The notes: generated by a model from the letters alone, not told the origin. Positions 38,501-51,442 are shown, counted from the stretch's first letter. The stretch: DNA of 64,000 nucleotides from Tetragonia tetragonoides (GCA_038025085.1 CM076144.1:21211501-21275500), one strand, 5' to 3'. Program-made: numbers and translations.

Positions 38501-41500
38501 ATTACCTTCTGATTCATAGTTGTAGATTTTTGTTTTTATTTTATTTTACATTTCTTATAACTAGATTTTATTTTTGTATCATGCTGATTTTGCGTACACA
38601 ATATTGATTTTGTGTACACAATATATATAGATCATGTTGAATTTGTGTACACAATATATCTCACAATCACGGATATTACCTTATGGTAGTTATGTATATA
38701 TAAATTGTTGCAATTTATAGCATACGCATATATATATTTTTAAGTGACTTGGAAATAAATATCATACAATATCTTTAGGAATATACCATATCTTCAGTAT
38801 ATATTATCTTCAGGAATAAATATAATGCAATATCTTGAGGATTATATTGTAGTTATTATAACAGAATGAAATATTTCAGCTTCCTTAAACTTGAAGATTC
38901 TTATCTTACTTCCCTAAAATTTGCAAATTCGTTACCTAGCAGCAAACAAAGTTTGTTAAGTATTTATTGATTATATTTTATTTATAGCTGTAGGGGAATT
39001 TATAAGAAATAAAACACTTTGTACCTATTAAATTACAGCTGTAGGAGAATTTTGTACCTATTAAATTACCATATTTTGTACGTAATATATGTATTTTTCT
39101 TATTTTTTTTGTTGTATGGCATCTATTTTGTACGCGACTCTAAATCAATTTCCTCTCTCATATTTTTCATATATGTGACCGCACATATGTAAAAGATAGC
39201 ACAATATTGTTTGGTCAAAACGGAACCCGTGATTGAGGTCTTCTTAACATTTGAAACTCTTATTATCTTTCCCGAATTCAGCACATCAGTTGAAATCCTA
39301 ATTCCAACTGTCTCATATTTAATCCCTATTACCAAGCATACTTGTACGTTGTGTCCCCAAATTTCACTAGTAATTCTAGGCAAATTTTAATCCTCTTTCT
39401 CATCAAGATTGTGGATCCTATAAAACCCAGAAGTTTGTCCTGTGAAAGAAGTCATGTCGCCTGCTAGGGAAATTGAGAAGTCTGAGAAAGAAGTAAATCT
39501 CGAGAAAGAAGCCATCATCGACCCCAAACCCTTACCTATAGTGGTATGTATTATTTTTCAAACAGAATTGCCATAACTAATCTATGTGTTAGTTATGCCT
39601 AACTTTTAATAGTTTACGATTAATTGCAAATCATCTCTTTATAACTATAACAAGTTTATATGCGTAAATGTAGTTTCTAATAAATTTCTTGTAAATTTGT
39701 TGTTGTAGAGTCCAACATCTAGGTCTGATATTAAAAGAAACATGACGAAAATATGCGGTAGGTTGTCTCACATTGAAACGATGATGGAATTCATGCACCC
39801 GAAGGTAATGGATAATGATACAATTTTACAAAATTTAAGGAAAACTGTTATGACACTGGTTGAAGTCTATTCAAATACGGCATCTGTGGATAGTGTCCCA
39901 TCCAAACCTAGGAATCTAAAGAGGAGACAGACAATGGACAGCATAGTAATTCCCCTTTCATTCATATTAAGCTTCCAAATAATAATGGAAGGCCCGTGAA
40001 GAAGAAGCTTGATCTTCAGTTCAGCCCTTCAATAAAGTCTGACCTAGGAATTATTGACTTAGATGACTCCATGCGTTTGATGAGGCAATTTATAGGGATG
40101 AAAACTTTTTTGGATTGTACTCCTCCGAAGAAAGAGGTGGTGAATACTAGTTTGAAGAATTCTCAAAATTTGAAGAATTCTCCAATTTTTAAGAATTCTA
40201 CAATTTTGAGGAGTTCTCCTCGTCTGAAGAATTCATCAAAGATGTCGCCTCCAATAACTAAACGCCATTTTCCTATGGTGACTCCATCACCAAAGAGTAC
40301 AAAGAAGTCCAAACGGACACCGTACAAGGTACTTAATATTGTGGAGAGTGTGTTTTTGACAACCCTATTTATTCATTCGGTCTCTTGAGAAATGTAATTT
40401 ATATATTGTAGGACCTTGAAGCGGACAATGAACCTGAGCCATTGAATGAGGTCCTTACAAATCTATTTACGGGTTATCTACACCTTTTAACGCCGAGAGA
40501 ACGAAATCTCTGCCATAAGGTGTTCAATTTAAAGGATAAGGACGTGCGTGCTTATTGACCATTTATGTACCGAATTGGCTTGGTCATTTCTGACGTGACA
40601 TGTCTATTTCCGGATAATTGGCTTCACAATTTTGTATGTGTATACATTTAATAATTTTGTTAAACTATTTTAATAATTTTGTATGTATTTGTTAAACTAA
40701 AAAGTAATTTTATTGTTTTGTTTACAGTTTATAGACATGTACATGCACCGCCTCCAAAGTGGAGAACGTAAGCGACATAGTAAACGAATGTTTTTGCCTA
40801 ATATGTTTGAAGGCTTCGTGTTCGAAGTGATGGTTGATACGACATCCCCAACCAAACAATTCACTAGGGTTCAAAATTATTATCAAAGTGTCCTTGGAAG
40901 TTTTGTTCCACCCTCAGTGGAGTCCACTGAGGAGGTTCGTCAACTTTATCATGATTTTGAATTTGTATTAATTATAGTTTTTAATAAATTATAAGATGAT
41001 GACATGTTAATGATATGTAGATATACATTCCTCTATGTAACAAACCACGTGGCCATTGGTTTCTACTGGTGACGCATGTTATTCAGAGACATGCGTACGT
41101 TCTGATTCAAAAGGCATTACGGATCATGGTCTGGCCATAGTAAATGACCTGGTAAATAAACATGATTTACATATTCGTACATGCATAATTTATGATGGTA
41201 TTGTTTAACCTTTTTTTAACTCTGTACAGCTTAGTTTGGCACACAACCGCCTGATTACAGCCCCGAGGAATTGTTTGCCATATGATCCGATGCTTAACGT
41301 CCCGAAGTTGACGCCTCTTTTTGCTGATGCGGATGTACTTTATGACATCATAATCCCTCCCATGAGTATTCAACCGAATGAGTAAGTTAAATGTGTACAT
41401 CATAATCCCTCCAAAGCTTATCTATATTGTATAGTCGTCCCTAATATAAACATTGGTTATAACCAACCCTATTCGACATTCACTTAATTGGGGAAAAAAC

Positions 41501-41597
41501 AATGCCAAACCATCCATTTGAGAATGTGTACCGTTCATGATTTAAAAATTATTATTTCGACTTACCGTTAACTGTTTCATGTACGTAGGCATGATTG

Positions 41598-42430
41598 TGA
41601 TGCGTAAACTAGCTCGTTAAAATCTCTCACTTGTATTGAATCTCTCAAGAACAAAACTTGCGAAATAAAAGGGATAAATTGGACCTCACCACAAATGAAT
41701 CCTAAAGGTAAAACCACCAGATTCAATTGATAAAGGGGCCACTCAAACTCACCACTCAAGTTATAAAGGCAAAGCCACCAAACAAGAGATAAAGGGTTTA
41801 AGATTTCAGAAATAGAGGCAGCACTCTATCGGTTTTTCTCATTCACATAATCTGAGTATTACATTCTATTTCATTACATATTTGTAGGCTCAAACATGCA
41901 AAAAACCCTAATGGAATACCCTAGAAATAATCCTTGTTGTCCTCATGAGAGAAGACCTCAAAAAGTGGTCCCAAAACTGTTTGGTACTCAGCTGTAATTC
42001 TAGCGACCAAATGGTCCCCAATAGTACAAATTGGAGCGTGTCCTTTGAACTGCTGGTCATTAATGCGCCTTGGCTCCTCTTGAGCTGGTAGATGTCCTTA
42101 TCACTTGATCCCCAAGGCATAAAACAAACCCAAAAGGAGCAGGTTACTAGGATCAATGACATGACACTTAATTCCCACCCGTTAGCTGTACTAATGTTGA
42201 TTAACGTCTACTTGTACGGAATTAAAAGACTAATTACATTAATCTAAATTATTGAAAGCATTTAAATGATAACCCTGATGTTTTAGGTGTCCCTAATGAG
42301 TAGAGTACACCCCCCATTGTGTACCTTGGTGCCAAACAAGCTTGTAATCTGAGATAGAGAAGGGATGCTCGCCCATAGCATGGTCAAGCTTGTTCTTGGA
42401 GCAGCAGCTTGCTCAATTGATTTCGTATCA
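41598..42430 (-). repeat. Gypsy LTR, left copy
   Basis: Begins TGATGCGTAAACT and ends GATTTCGTATCA. It also encodes the last residues of the pol ORF before a stop at 42283. Confidence 0.93.
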
Positions 42431-45400
42431 TTATCTCCTTCTTTTTTGGGACTTGACCTCAAGTCCTCAAGGTAGTCATCATTAAGATAAGGACTTAAAT
42501 CACCCACATTGAACGTGGTAGAAACAGATGAGTCTCCTGGAATTTCAATTTTGTACGCGCTTTCCCCAATCTTTTCCAGCACCTCAAATGGACCATCAGC
42601 TCTTGGCATCAACTTGTTCTTCCTCTTTGAAGGAAACCTCTCCTTACTTAAATGAAGCCAAACCAAGTCACCAGGTTCAAAAGATGGTTGTTTTCTTATT
42701 TTGTTGGTTTTTGCTTTGTACGTTGCTTTTGCCTTCTCAATGAGTTTTTACTTGTTCATGGATCTTCTTGACTTTCTTGGATTTCTTCTCAGCATCCACA
42801 CTCACTCTAGCCTCAATGGATAAAGGAATGAGGTCAAGAGGGGTGAGAGGATTCACACCATAACATATCTCAAAAGGAGTCCTCCCGGTTGTGTAACTAG
42901 GCGCCCTATTGAATGCAAATTCAGCATGGCACAACTTCTCATCCCAATCCTTCAATGTCTTCTTTATCATGTTCCTCAAAAGGGAACTAATAGTCTTATT
43001 TGTGACTTCGGTTTGCCCATCCGTTTGTGGATGGTGAGAGGTACTAAACAACAACCTAGTTCCAAACAAGCGCTAAAGTGTTTTCCAGAAATAGCTCAAA
43101 AACTTTGTCCCTATCCGATACTATGCTCCTTGGAACACCATGCAAACGCACAATCTCTCTAAAGTAGAGATTAGCAATGATGACACCATCATGAGTTTTG
43201 TCGCAAGGCACAAAATGTGCCGTTTTTGAGAAACGGTCTACAAGAACCATAATTGAATCTTTGCCCCTTTGAGTTCTTGGAGTGCCACAATAAAATCCAC
43301 ACTCAAATCTTCCCAAGGCTGATTAGGGACAGGAAGTGGAGTGTACAAACCCTTGTGGAAGTGAGCTTTTGCTTGGTGGCATGTCGCGCACCTTGCAATG
43401 ATGGTTTGCACATCCTTCAACATGTAAGGCCAATAAAAGTGCTCTAGGAGGATGTCATAGGTCTTGTCAATGCCAAAGTGACTAGCTAACCCTCCACCAT
43501 GTGCCTCCCTAATGAGTAGATCCCTCATGGATCCCTTTGGAATACAAAGCTTGTTGTTCTTGAAAAGAAACCCATCTTGAATAGAAAAAGGGCCAGAAGA
43601 CAATTGAGCCTCTTCCTTGAAGTACGAGACAAAATCTTCATCATCCTTGTATAGCTCCTTAAAAAAAGAGAACCCAAGGACTCTAGCTTCCAAGATGGAG
43701 AGCATAGAGTAGTGCCTAGACAAGGCATCAGCAACAATGTTTTTACTCCCCTCTTTGTGTTTGGACACAAAGGAATAAGCTTGAAGGAATTCAACCCACT
43801 TTGCATGCCTAGGATTGAGCTTGTGTTGTCCATTAATGTACTTCAAAGCCTCATGATCAGAATAAAACACAAATTGCTTGGGCTTGAGGTAATGAGACCA
43901 ATGCGTGATTGCTCGAATCAAAGCATAAAACTCTTTGTTGTAGGTGCTGTAATTGAGCCTAGAACCACTCAATTTCTCACTAAAGAAAGCTAAAGGTTTC
44001 CCTTTTTGAATCAAAACTGCCCCAATTCCAACACCACTAGCATCGCACTCCAATTCAAAGATATTGTCAAAATCTGGCAATCCGAGAATAGGGGCTGCAC
44101 TAAACTTGTTTTTGAGTAATTCAAATGCCTCAATTGCTGCCTTGGTCCATTGAAAAGAACCTTTCTTCATACAATTAGTAATAGGAGCCAATAAGGAAGA
44201 GAAATTCCTTGTAAAACGCCTATAAAACGAAGCCAATCCACGAAAGCTTCTCACCTCCGTGAGTGTCTTAGGTTTTGGCCATGACTTGATTGCCTCAACC
44301 TTTGATGGGTCCATTGAAATCCCATATGTTGAAACCACATAACCCAAGAATACGACCTCATGTGTCAAGAATTCACATTTCTCGAGTTTCCTATACAACT
44401 TATGCTCCCTAAGAACAGAAAAACACTTCTTTCAAGTGTAATAAGTGCTCATCTTCTGTTTTAGAGTAAATAAAAATATCATCAAAGTAAACCACCACAA
44501 ACCTCACAAACCTCCCTATATAAGGCCTTAATACCTCATTCATGAGCCTCATGAAGGTACTTGGAGCATTTGACAGCCCAAAGGGCATCACTTTCCACTC
44601 AAACAGCCCACCTTTCGTTTTAAATGCTGTTTTCCACTCATCTCCGTCCCTCATTCTAATTTGATGATAACCACTTCTCAAATCAATCTTGGAAAACACA
44701 CAAGCACCATGTAATTCATCAAGCATATCATCAAGTCTTGGAATGGGATATCTATACTTAATAGTAATGTTGTTGATGACCCTACTATCAACACACATTC
44801 TCATTGTTCCATCCTTCTTGGGCACCAAAAGAGCTGGTACCGAGCATGGACTCATGCTAGGTTTGACATAACCCCTAGCCACAAGCTCATCTACTTGCCT
44901 TTGCAACTCCTTTGCTTCACTAGGAGAGCATCTATAGGCCGCTTTATTGGGTAAAACAGCCCCTGAAACAAGATCTATTTGATGCTCAATACCCCTAATT
45001 GGAGGCAAGCCCGGCGGTAGGTTACTAGGAAAAACGTCCCCAAACTCTTCAAGCAAAGGTCTCACAAGCATGGGCACCTCACATTCAACATCCCTATTGT
45101 TCTCTTCAACAACCAGAATAGCAAACACACATACACCATTGTCTAATTCATGCACAAATCCCTTTTCTCCCAAATAAACACCATTTCCAGATTTACTCTC
45201 ATTTCTAATTGGTTCATTAGGTGGTAATGAAGCAAGAGTAATTTTCTTCCCATTCATGAACAATGAATATATGTTAGCAAAACTATGGTGAAACACCTTT
45301 CTATCATATAACCAGGGTCTACCAAACAAGATATGACATGCATCCATTGGTATCACATCACAAACAACATCAACTCTATATGAATAGCCAATATAAAATG

Positions 45401-46733
45401 GAATTGAGACTTGACGAGTTACCTTTACCTCATTTCCCTTGTTGAGCCATTGAAGCTTGTAGGGACTTGGGTGCTTTGAGGTGGTCAAATTGAGATTCTC
45501 CACCATGTTGGTAGATGCTGCATTTGTGCAACTCCCACTATCTATGATCATGGTGCACACTTTTCCCAAAACCGTGCAACGTGAGTGGAAAATATTCTCG
45601 CGTTGGGCTGGTTCTCTAGGGCCTTCATTGGAGTGCAAAGCTCTTCTCATGACTAACAAGTCACCATTATCAGCAATAATGATCTCCCCATCTTGAACTT
45701 GAGGTGGCTCCTCATATTTCTCTTCGTCGGACTCAATTTCATCCGGAATCTCTTGAAACGTTGTCAATGCACGTTTGTTCCCACATTCAGCTTGGAAATG
45801 CCCATAGCCATGGCATTTGAAACACCTTTTCTCTTTGTTGAACCTAGATGGTTCCTTGACAACCTCTTTGTCCTTGTCAACTTTAGGATTAGGCTCATTT
45901 CTGGTTCCACTTGTACTCCCCTTGAAAAAGTTAGACACGGGTCTAACAAATGGTTTAGGAGTGCTTCTCTTGCTCTTCTCTTGCTTTACAACCATCAAAG
46001 CCAGCTTGATAGTGTCTTGGAGAGTCCATCTTGGTTGCAATTCAACCCTCTCTCTAATGTTAGAGTTTAGGCCGTGAATAAACCTAGCAATTGTGTGCTC
46101 TTGAGCCTCCCTCACTTCGGTTCTCATGAGGAGTTTCTCAAACTCTCTCACGTATTCATTGACATCCTTAGAGCCTTGTGTGAGTTGAGTGAGCTGTAGA
46201 TACAAGTCTTGCTTGTAAGAATTAGGAACAAAGAGTTTTTGCATCAAAGACTTCACCTTGGTCCAAGTTTTAATCTTGCCTTTGCCATCTCTCACACGTT
46301 GGTGTTGTGTGTTCTCTAGCCACAATGAAGCATACTTCTTCAACTTAATGGATGCAAACTTGTATGATTTGCTGTCATCATAGCCCTTAGCCTCAAAATA
46401 CCTCTCCATATTGTGAACCCAATCAAAGAAATCACTAGGGTCCATGCCACCTTCAAAATCAGAAGACTCAAGCTTAAGGTCTCTCATGTCGTCTCATGGT
46501 TCACCTCCTCTTCTTCCCCTTGGACTAGGAGAATAAGATTCATCACTAGGATCACTTGGAGGTGGAGTACCTCCATCATCATCACTACGTCCTCCACGAC
46601 GTCCCCTATGTCTCCTCCTACCTTCTCCTTGTAGGAGATCACGAATACCTTGTAATTGCTGTTCAAGAGCATACATTCTACCCCCAAATTGGGCTTGCTC
46701 AAGAGTCATGTTTCGTGGAACTTCTCTGGCCAT
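42283..46733 (-). pseudogene. Gypsy gag-pol polyprotein, broken by stops and frameshifts
   Basis: On the minus strand the polyprotein begins at 46733 (MAREVPRNMTLEQAQFGG). An in-frame TGA at 46496-46494 separates this from the long ORF 46487-44409, which continues in the same frame. That ORF holds gag ([15 protein letters not shown]), a zinc knuckle ([14 protein letters not shown]), a protease (IDSGSCTN) and RT through VVVYFDD. After a frameshift near 44405, 44398-43238 carries the end of RT, RNase H (CDASGVGIGAVL) and an integrase HHCC finger (CATCH). Further frame changes near 43280, 43075 and 42740 lead through the DDE core ([19 protein letters not shown]) to a C-terminal domain (PRADGPFEVLEKIGESAY). 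It resembles chromovirus-type C-termini, but I cannot fix the lineage. The element is not autonomous as it stands. Confidence 0.92.
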
Positions 46734-46917
46734 TTTGTAGCTTGGTTCTTTATGGTGGTGAATGTGTTTGGCTTAAAAGGGTTTATTTTGTAGTAGGCTT
46801 AGACAGAATAAGAAGATAATTGTGTTTAGTGAGGCTAAATCACAAACGCAACCTTTAGATCCAATATACTCAACGTGAGTATTAGACGAGTAAAGGTGTG
46901 ATTCTAACCTTAATAGA

Positions 46918-46920
<3 letters not shown>

Positions 46921-47009
<89 letters not shown>
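46921..47009. repeat. (AG)n microsatellite in the gypsy leader
   Basis: About 89 nt of uninterrupted AG repeats lie between the primer-binding site and the gag start, on the transcribed side of the element. Confidence 0.95.
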
Positions 47010-47012
<3 letters not shown>

Positions 47013-47439
47013 CTAAGAAAAGAAGGGATTAAGAAAGAAAAGAAGTCCCAACAATATCCACACAATAATCAAAACCACAATCAATCAGAATCAATCCAAC
47101 AAAATCAGTATTGCCAAGTTCTTGTCCGTACATAATGTATGCATTCAACACAAATTATGACAGCCAAAACCACGATAAAATCAAACGTCCACTAAAAGAG
47201 AGTTGTAGATCAATACCTTAGGAAGCCAACCAAGAAGAAAAGTAACAATATTTATCACTAGAACACCAGATATGAGCGTTTTTGCAAAACGGCTCCCAGA
47301 CGCTGTCCAACGAGAGCAACAAAACGTTTGAGCTTGAATGGAGGACCAAAACTCAACCTTTTTCGTTGATTCAACTTGGAGAAGAAAGATAACTTCTCAA
47401 AATTTCAGAATACCAAATTAAACGAGCTAAAAAACCAGA

Positions 47440-47451
47440 GCTCTGATACCA
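47440..47451 (-). other. Gypsy primer-binding site (initiator Met-tRNA)
   Basis: The minus strand reads TGGTATCAGAGC, three bases from the 5' LTR. Confidence 0.92.
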
Positions 47452-47454
47452 CTT

Positions 47455-48286
47455 TGATGCGTAAACTAGCTCGTTAAAATCTCTCACTTGTATTGAATCT
47501 CTCAAGAACAAAACTTGCGAAATAAAAGGGATAAATTGGACCTCACCACAAATGAATCCTAAAGGTAAAACCACCAGATTCAATTGATAAAGGGGCCACT
47601 CAAACTCACCACTCAATTTATAAAGGCAAAGCCACCAAACAAGAGATAAAGGGTTTAAGATTTCAGAAATAGAGGCAGCACTCTATCGGTTTTTCTCATT
47701 TACATTATCTGAGTATTACATTCGATTTCATTACATATTTATAGGCTCAAACATGCAACAAGCCTAATGGAATACCCTAGAAAGAATCCTTGTTGTCCTC
47801 ATGAGAGAAGACCTCAAAAAGTGGTCCCAAAACTGTTTGGTACTCAGCTGTAATTCTAGCGACCAAATGGTCCCCAATAGTACAAATTGGAGCGTGTCCT
47901 TTGTACTGCTGGTCATTAATGCGCCTTGGCTCCTCTTGAGCTAGTAGATGTCCTTATCACTTGATCCCCAAGGCATAAAACAAACCCAAAAGGAGCAGGT
48001 TACTAGGATCAATGACATGGCACTTAATTCCCACTCGTTAGCTGCACTAATGTTGATTAACGTCTACTTGTACGGAATTAAAAGACTAATTACATTAATC
48101 TAAATTATTGAAAGCATTTAAATGATAACCCTGATGTTTTAGGTGTCCCTAATGAGTAGAGTACACCCCCCATTGTGTGCCTTGGTGCCAAACAAGCTTG
48201 CAATCTGAGATAGAGAAGGGATGCTCGCCCATAGCATGGTCAAGCTTGTTCTTGGAGCAGCAGCTTGCTCAATTGATTTCGTATCA
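47455..48286 (-). repeat. Gypsy LTR, right copy
   Basis: Begins TGATGCGTAAACT and ends GATTTCGTATCA. About 98% identical to the left LTR by visual alignment, with one small indel near the CAACAAGCC block. Confidence 0.93.
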
Positions 48287-48525
48287 GATTGTGGCATGTA
48301 TGTCATAAAATATAGTGAAGCTAAGGGTAGATGGGAATGGCCGCACATATTTTACACGGTATGATGACAAACATAACTGTTATTTTTGGGATTGAATTAA
48401 AATTTAGTGTTAATCTTGGCACATTATTGATTATGCAGACTGATGAGTTGCGAGTTGAGCGGCTGAGGAAGTTGTGCAAAATTCTTCTCAGTGAACACAA
48501 CGACAAATTGATAATAGAGATGTAG

Positions 48526-49040
48526 CGAAGCTATGAGTTGGATGCAGAGTGGCAGACGGTTTTGGAAGATGGAGACATCTAATTTTTTGTTGTTTAATTT
48601 CATGGTTCTGGAATATGGCTTTTTTGTTAGTGATTTTCGTAGATTGAAACTTTGAGAGACAAGTATTTTGTGACAAGTTACAGTGATTTGTGGTTAGTGA
48701 TTTTCGTAAGCAAATATCTACAGTTTATTCTTGACGGGCCATTGCAAAAATTTTTTTATGGTTCACTAGTTTCAATATGTACTTAACTGTCGTTGCTCCC
48801 AAATACTTTATGGTTTTAACTATTCCCATAGTTAGTTCTGGCAAATGTTGCTTTCCTATGTAGTTATTTGCTTAATCCTTCTCTACAATCTTTGTCACAA
48901 ATTGTGACAAATAATAACAGTTTACCTTTAATTAAATTCTGTAAACTTACGCATGAGGTTGTTGTGGGACATCTACGGATTCAACTGTGACTTTTTCATA
49001 TCCTTGTATCTCCAATTGGATCCATTCTCTTAGGTACATA
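48526..49040. other. Ulp1 A 3' flank, no further gene
   Basis: Downstream of the Ulp1 A stop; AT-rich and noncoding. The first ~120 nt resemble the region after the Ulp1 B stop (short shared blocks such as AGTATTTTGTGA / GGTATTTTGTGA), consistent with a shared 3' UTR. Confidence 0.45.
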
Positions 49041-49048
49041 CATACAAG

Positions 49049-49529
49049 TAGGGTTGTTCAATGTTCACGGTAGGTTAACAAACCGAAAATGTGATTCGGT
49101 ACGGTAACCGAAAAATTCGGTTCGCCTTTTTATCGAACCGTAACCGTACCAAAATTATCGGTTAAGCGATAAATCGGTTGCCGATAATTTCGATACGGTT
49201 CAACGGTTAACCGAATAAAGATTTTCATTTTATAATATCCACTTTCCAAACTCATTATTTTGGCAAAACAATGAAAGTACTATACAAACTCCAGTTTATG
49301 GTCACAGGTTGGGTTGAAAGGGTGGCTAGAGCTTTAAGCTTTGGGTCAGCAGAAGTTAGAGCTACTGACGTCGTCAATTTTCGGAGATGCTGGGTTTTTT
49401 GGGAGAGAGATTAATTCTTCTTTTTCCTTTGGGGTTGGTGGGTCATTGAGTTCTTAGGTACTGTATGTGTAAGATTTGAGTAGATCCATGATGGATATGG
49501 GGAGGAGAGAGAAAACCCACTAACGCCTG

Positions 49530-49571
<42 letters not shown>

Positions 49572-50722
49572 GACAACTAGACATACATTACTTATATACA
49601 TAATCTAAACTTCCTAGCTTGACACGCATAATTATGAGCTGCAACAACACCAGCTCTATCTACCTTAACAAACACTAGGAAATCAAAGGATGCAAAACAC
49701 TTCCTGATATCATCTACAGCATCTTGCACATTAACTGGAGGCGTATAATCGCCTCGAAGGATATAGATAAGCTGAGTACTATCTGTGTGCAGAGACACTG
49801 ATCTCCAGTTATGCTGAATAGCCCACAACAGCGCACAGAGACATGCCACTATCTCCGCTTTGAGAGCAGAATCCACCATGAGAAAATCAGAGTCTGCTTG
49901 TAATTCTGTTGCAGAATCCATGTTTAAAGCACACCACGCAATTCCTGCTCGAAAGGAAGCAGCATCCCACGAGCCATCTGTGCAAATGGAGACCATAGAA
50001 GCCACTTGATCCGTCCCTCTAGCTAAGAATACCAGCTCATTCAGCTGCTCACTTCCAGATACTGCTACCCGTGAGAAGTGAGCATTATTAGCCAAGCTAC
50101 ACGAGGATGCCCACTTATAAGTCATGCTCAAAATCAGCTGTGGCTGCAACTTATCCTTTCTAAAGATAACAGAATTTCGCACAAGCCAAATACTCCAAAA
50201 CATGGCTGCCAACATAATGAAGCCCTCTGGAATCAGGTTTTCATTTTTGTAAAGATACTCGATGAGATCAGCTAACCATTGAACAAACGAAACATAACTA
50301 TTAGCTTGAACATTAATACCCAAAGGGCCACACTTCCATGCATGTTGAGCCATGTCACAGTCTCTGAACAAATGGGAAACAGTCTCTTGGGTATTTTTGG
50401 TGACTAAAGGATTGCTTTTTATGAATTGGGGAAAAGCTGGAGGAGAGAGAAAAGTGCTGGTATGGAGGAAAAAGAGTGAAGAAGAAGGGGTTGGTGGCGA
50501 AGGTTGATGGAAGATGACAGGAAGCTACTGGGTTTTTTATTTTTTCGGTTAACCGTTTTTCTCAAAACGTGAACCGTAACCGTACCGAAAAATCGAGATT
50601 TATTACCGATACGGTAATCGTACCGAAATATATTTTTTTCTCGGTACGGTAACCTATTTTCGGTACGGTTTTATCCGGTTTCGGTACGGTTATCCAGTTA
50701 CGGTTTTTTATGAACACCCCTA
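49049..50722. mobile_element. hAT-like element with CGGTACGGT subterminal repeats, split by a LINE
   Basis: The ends TAGGGTTGTTCA and, in complement, TAGGGGTGTTCA are flanked by CATACAAG (49041-49048) and GATACAAG (50723-50730), an 8-bp duplication with one mismatch. Both subterminal regions (49060-49215 and 50545-50705) are full of GGTACGGT / AACCGTACC motifs in opposite orientations. A truncated LINE occupies the middle. Confidence 0.8.
49536..50400 (-). mobile_element. 5'-truncated LINE (L1-type) with RNase H domain
   Basis: A 35-nt poly(T) tract (49536-49570) is the poly(A) tail of a minus-strand non-LTR element. Upstream on that strand, 50371-49592 is open for 259 residues. It begins in a zinc-finger/linker region typical of the RT C-terminus (FRDCDMAQHAWKCGPLG) and runs into a plant-type RNase H: ICTDGSWDAASFRAGIAW, then LKAEIVACLCALLWA (the Glu motif), then VSLHTDSTQLIY (the second Asp). 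The endonuclease and RT domains are missing through 5' truncation. The 5' end near 50400 is approximate and I could not find a target duplication. Confidence 0.8.
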
Positions 50723-50730
50723 GATACAAG

Positions 50731-51442
50731 CACACTAGTTCAACCATGGCTTTTGAAAATTTTAACCTTTTGTGATGATCACTCCTCTTGTATCACATCA
50801 TACTATATATATCTCACAGTTGGAAAATATGCGCAAATATGTAAAAGATATACGTACAATATCTTTTTATTATGGAATGATATATTCCACATTTAAATGC
50901 CAAGACTTATTTCCTTTTGTGAGTTTCGCACAGAAAGTTGAAACCCTAGCTGTTAAGTAATTTCGCTAACAAACTACACGGTGGCGGCAGGGGGAAAGCA
51001 CGTTAAGTTTAAGTTATAAGTTTGTTTTTTTAATGGAAATAGGTATCTTAAATTACCATATATTAATTGTGTACGTAATATATCTTGTATCTGTTATTGT
51101 TAAGCTTATTTATTATGGAGAGTTTGAAAACAATATCCTACAATATCTCTATGAAATTACCATATGCCTACCGCAAATATATAAAAGATAACGTATAAAA
51201 TCTTTTGGTTACAACAGAACCCGAGATTGAGGCCTCCTTAACAATTGATACTCTTATCATTTTCCCTGAATTCAGCACAGTAGTTCAAACCCTAGTTCCG
51301 AGTTTAATCTATTTAAAGGACTTATCGCCAAGTATATTACTCCTCACCTTTAGTAATCATAGAAAATCCCCAATACTCTTACTCCTCTTTCTCATAAACA
51401 TAATGGATCCTGGAAACAAATAATTTTTTCCGGTGAAGAAGC
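50731..51442 (+). other. Upstream region of Ulp1 B, homologous to that of Ulp1 A
   Basis: 51040-51320 aligns with about 39055-39320: shared blocks TAATATAT, AAAAGATA, GAACCC-GATTGAGG and GAATTCAGCACA, in order. This shows that A and B were duplicated with their 5' flanks. No other gene is seen. Confidence 0.55.

Larger units (their letters stand above)
41598..48286 (-). mobile_element. Ty3/gypsy LTR retrotransposon, recent and full-length
   Basis: LTRs at 41598-42430 (833 bp) and 47455-48286 (832 bp) are flanked by the 5-bp duplication GATTG (41593-41597 and 48287-48291). A minus-strand primer-binding site, TGGTATCAGAGC, lies at 47440-47451, 3 nt from the LTR. A purine tract, AAAAAAGAAGGAGATAA, abuts the left LTR. 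By eye the LTRs differ at roughly 16 positions (about 2%), so insertion is recent compared with the other elements here. The coding order gag, protease, RT, RNase H, integrase is that of Ty3/gypsy. Confidence 0.95.
39454..48525 (+). pseudogene. Ulp1-type (C48) protease gene A, interrupted by a gypsy element
   Basis: This is a relative of the SUMO-type deconjugating proteases. Predicted exons are 39454-39543, 39709-40328, 40412-40633, 40728-40934, 41021-41151, 41230-41381, 41589-41597 continuing at 48292-48358, and 48439-48525. Order: a short charged N-terminus; a helix starting KRNMTKICGRLSHIE; a Lys/Ser repeat (KNSP/KNSQ, about 40140-40240); a linker with TPRERNLCHKVFNL; then the protease fold. 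The catalytic His is in RGHWFLLV (exon 5). The Cys is in HDCGMYV, split by the insertion. The Gln six residues before the Cys is kept (QPNEHDC). Lesions: a frameshift near 39925; TGA for Trp near 40557 (B has TGG there); a 1-nt deletion near the catalytic Asp (about 41100); and the 6.7-kb gypsy insertion. Splice sites are otherwise good. Confidence 0.8.
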
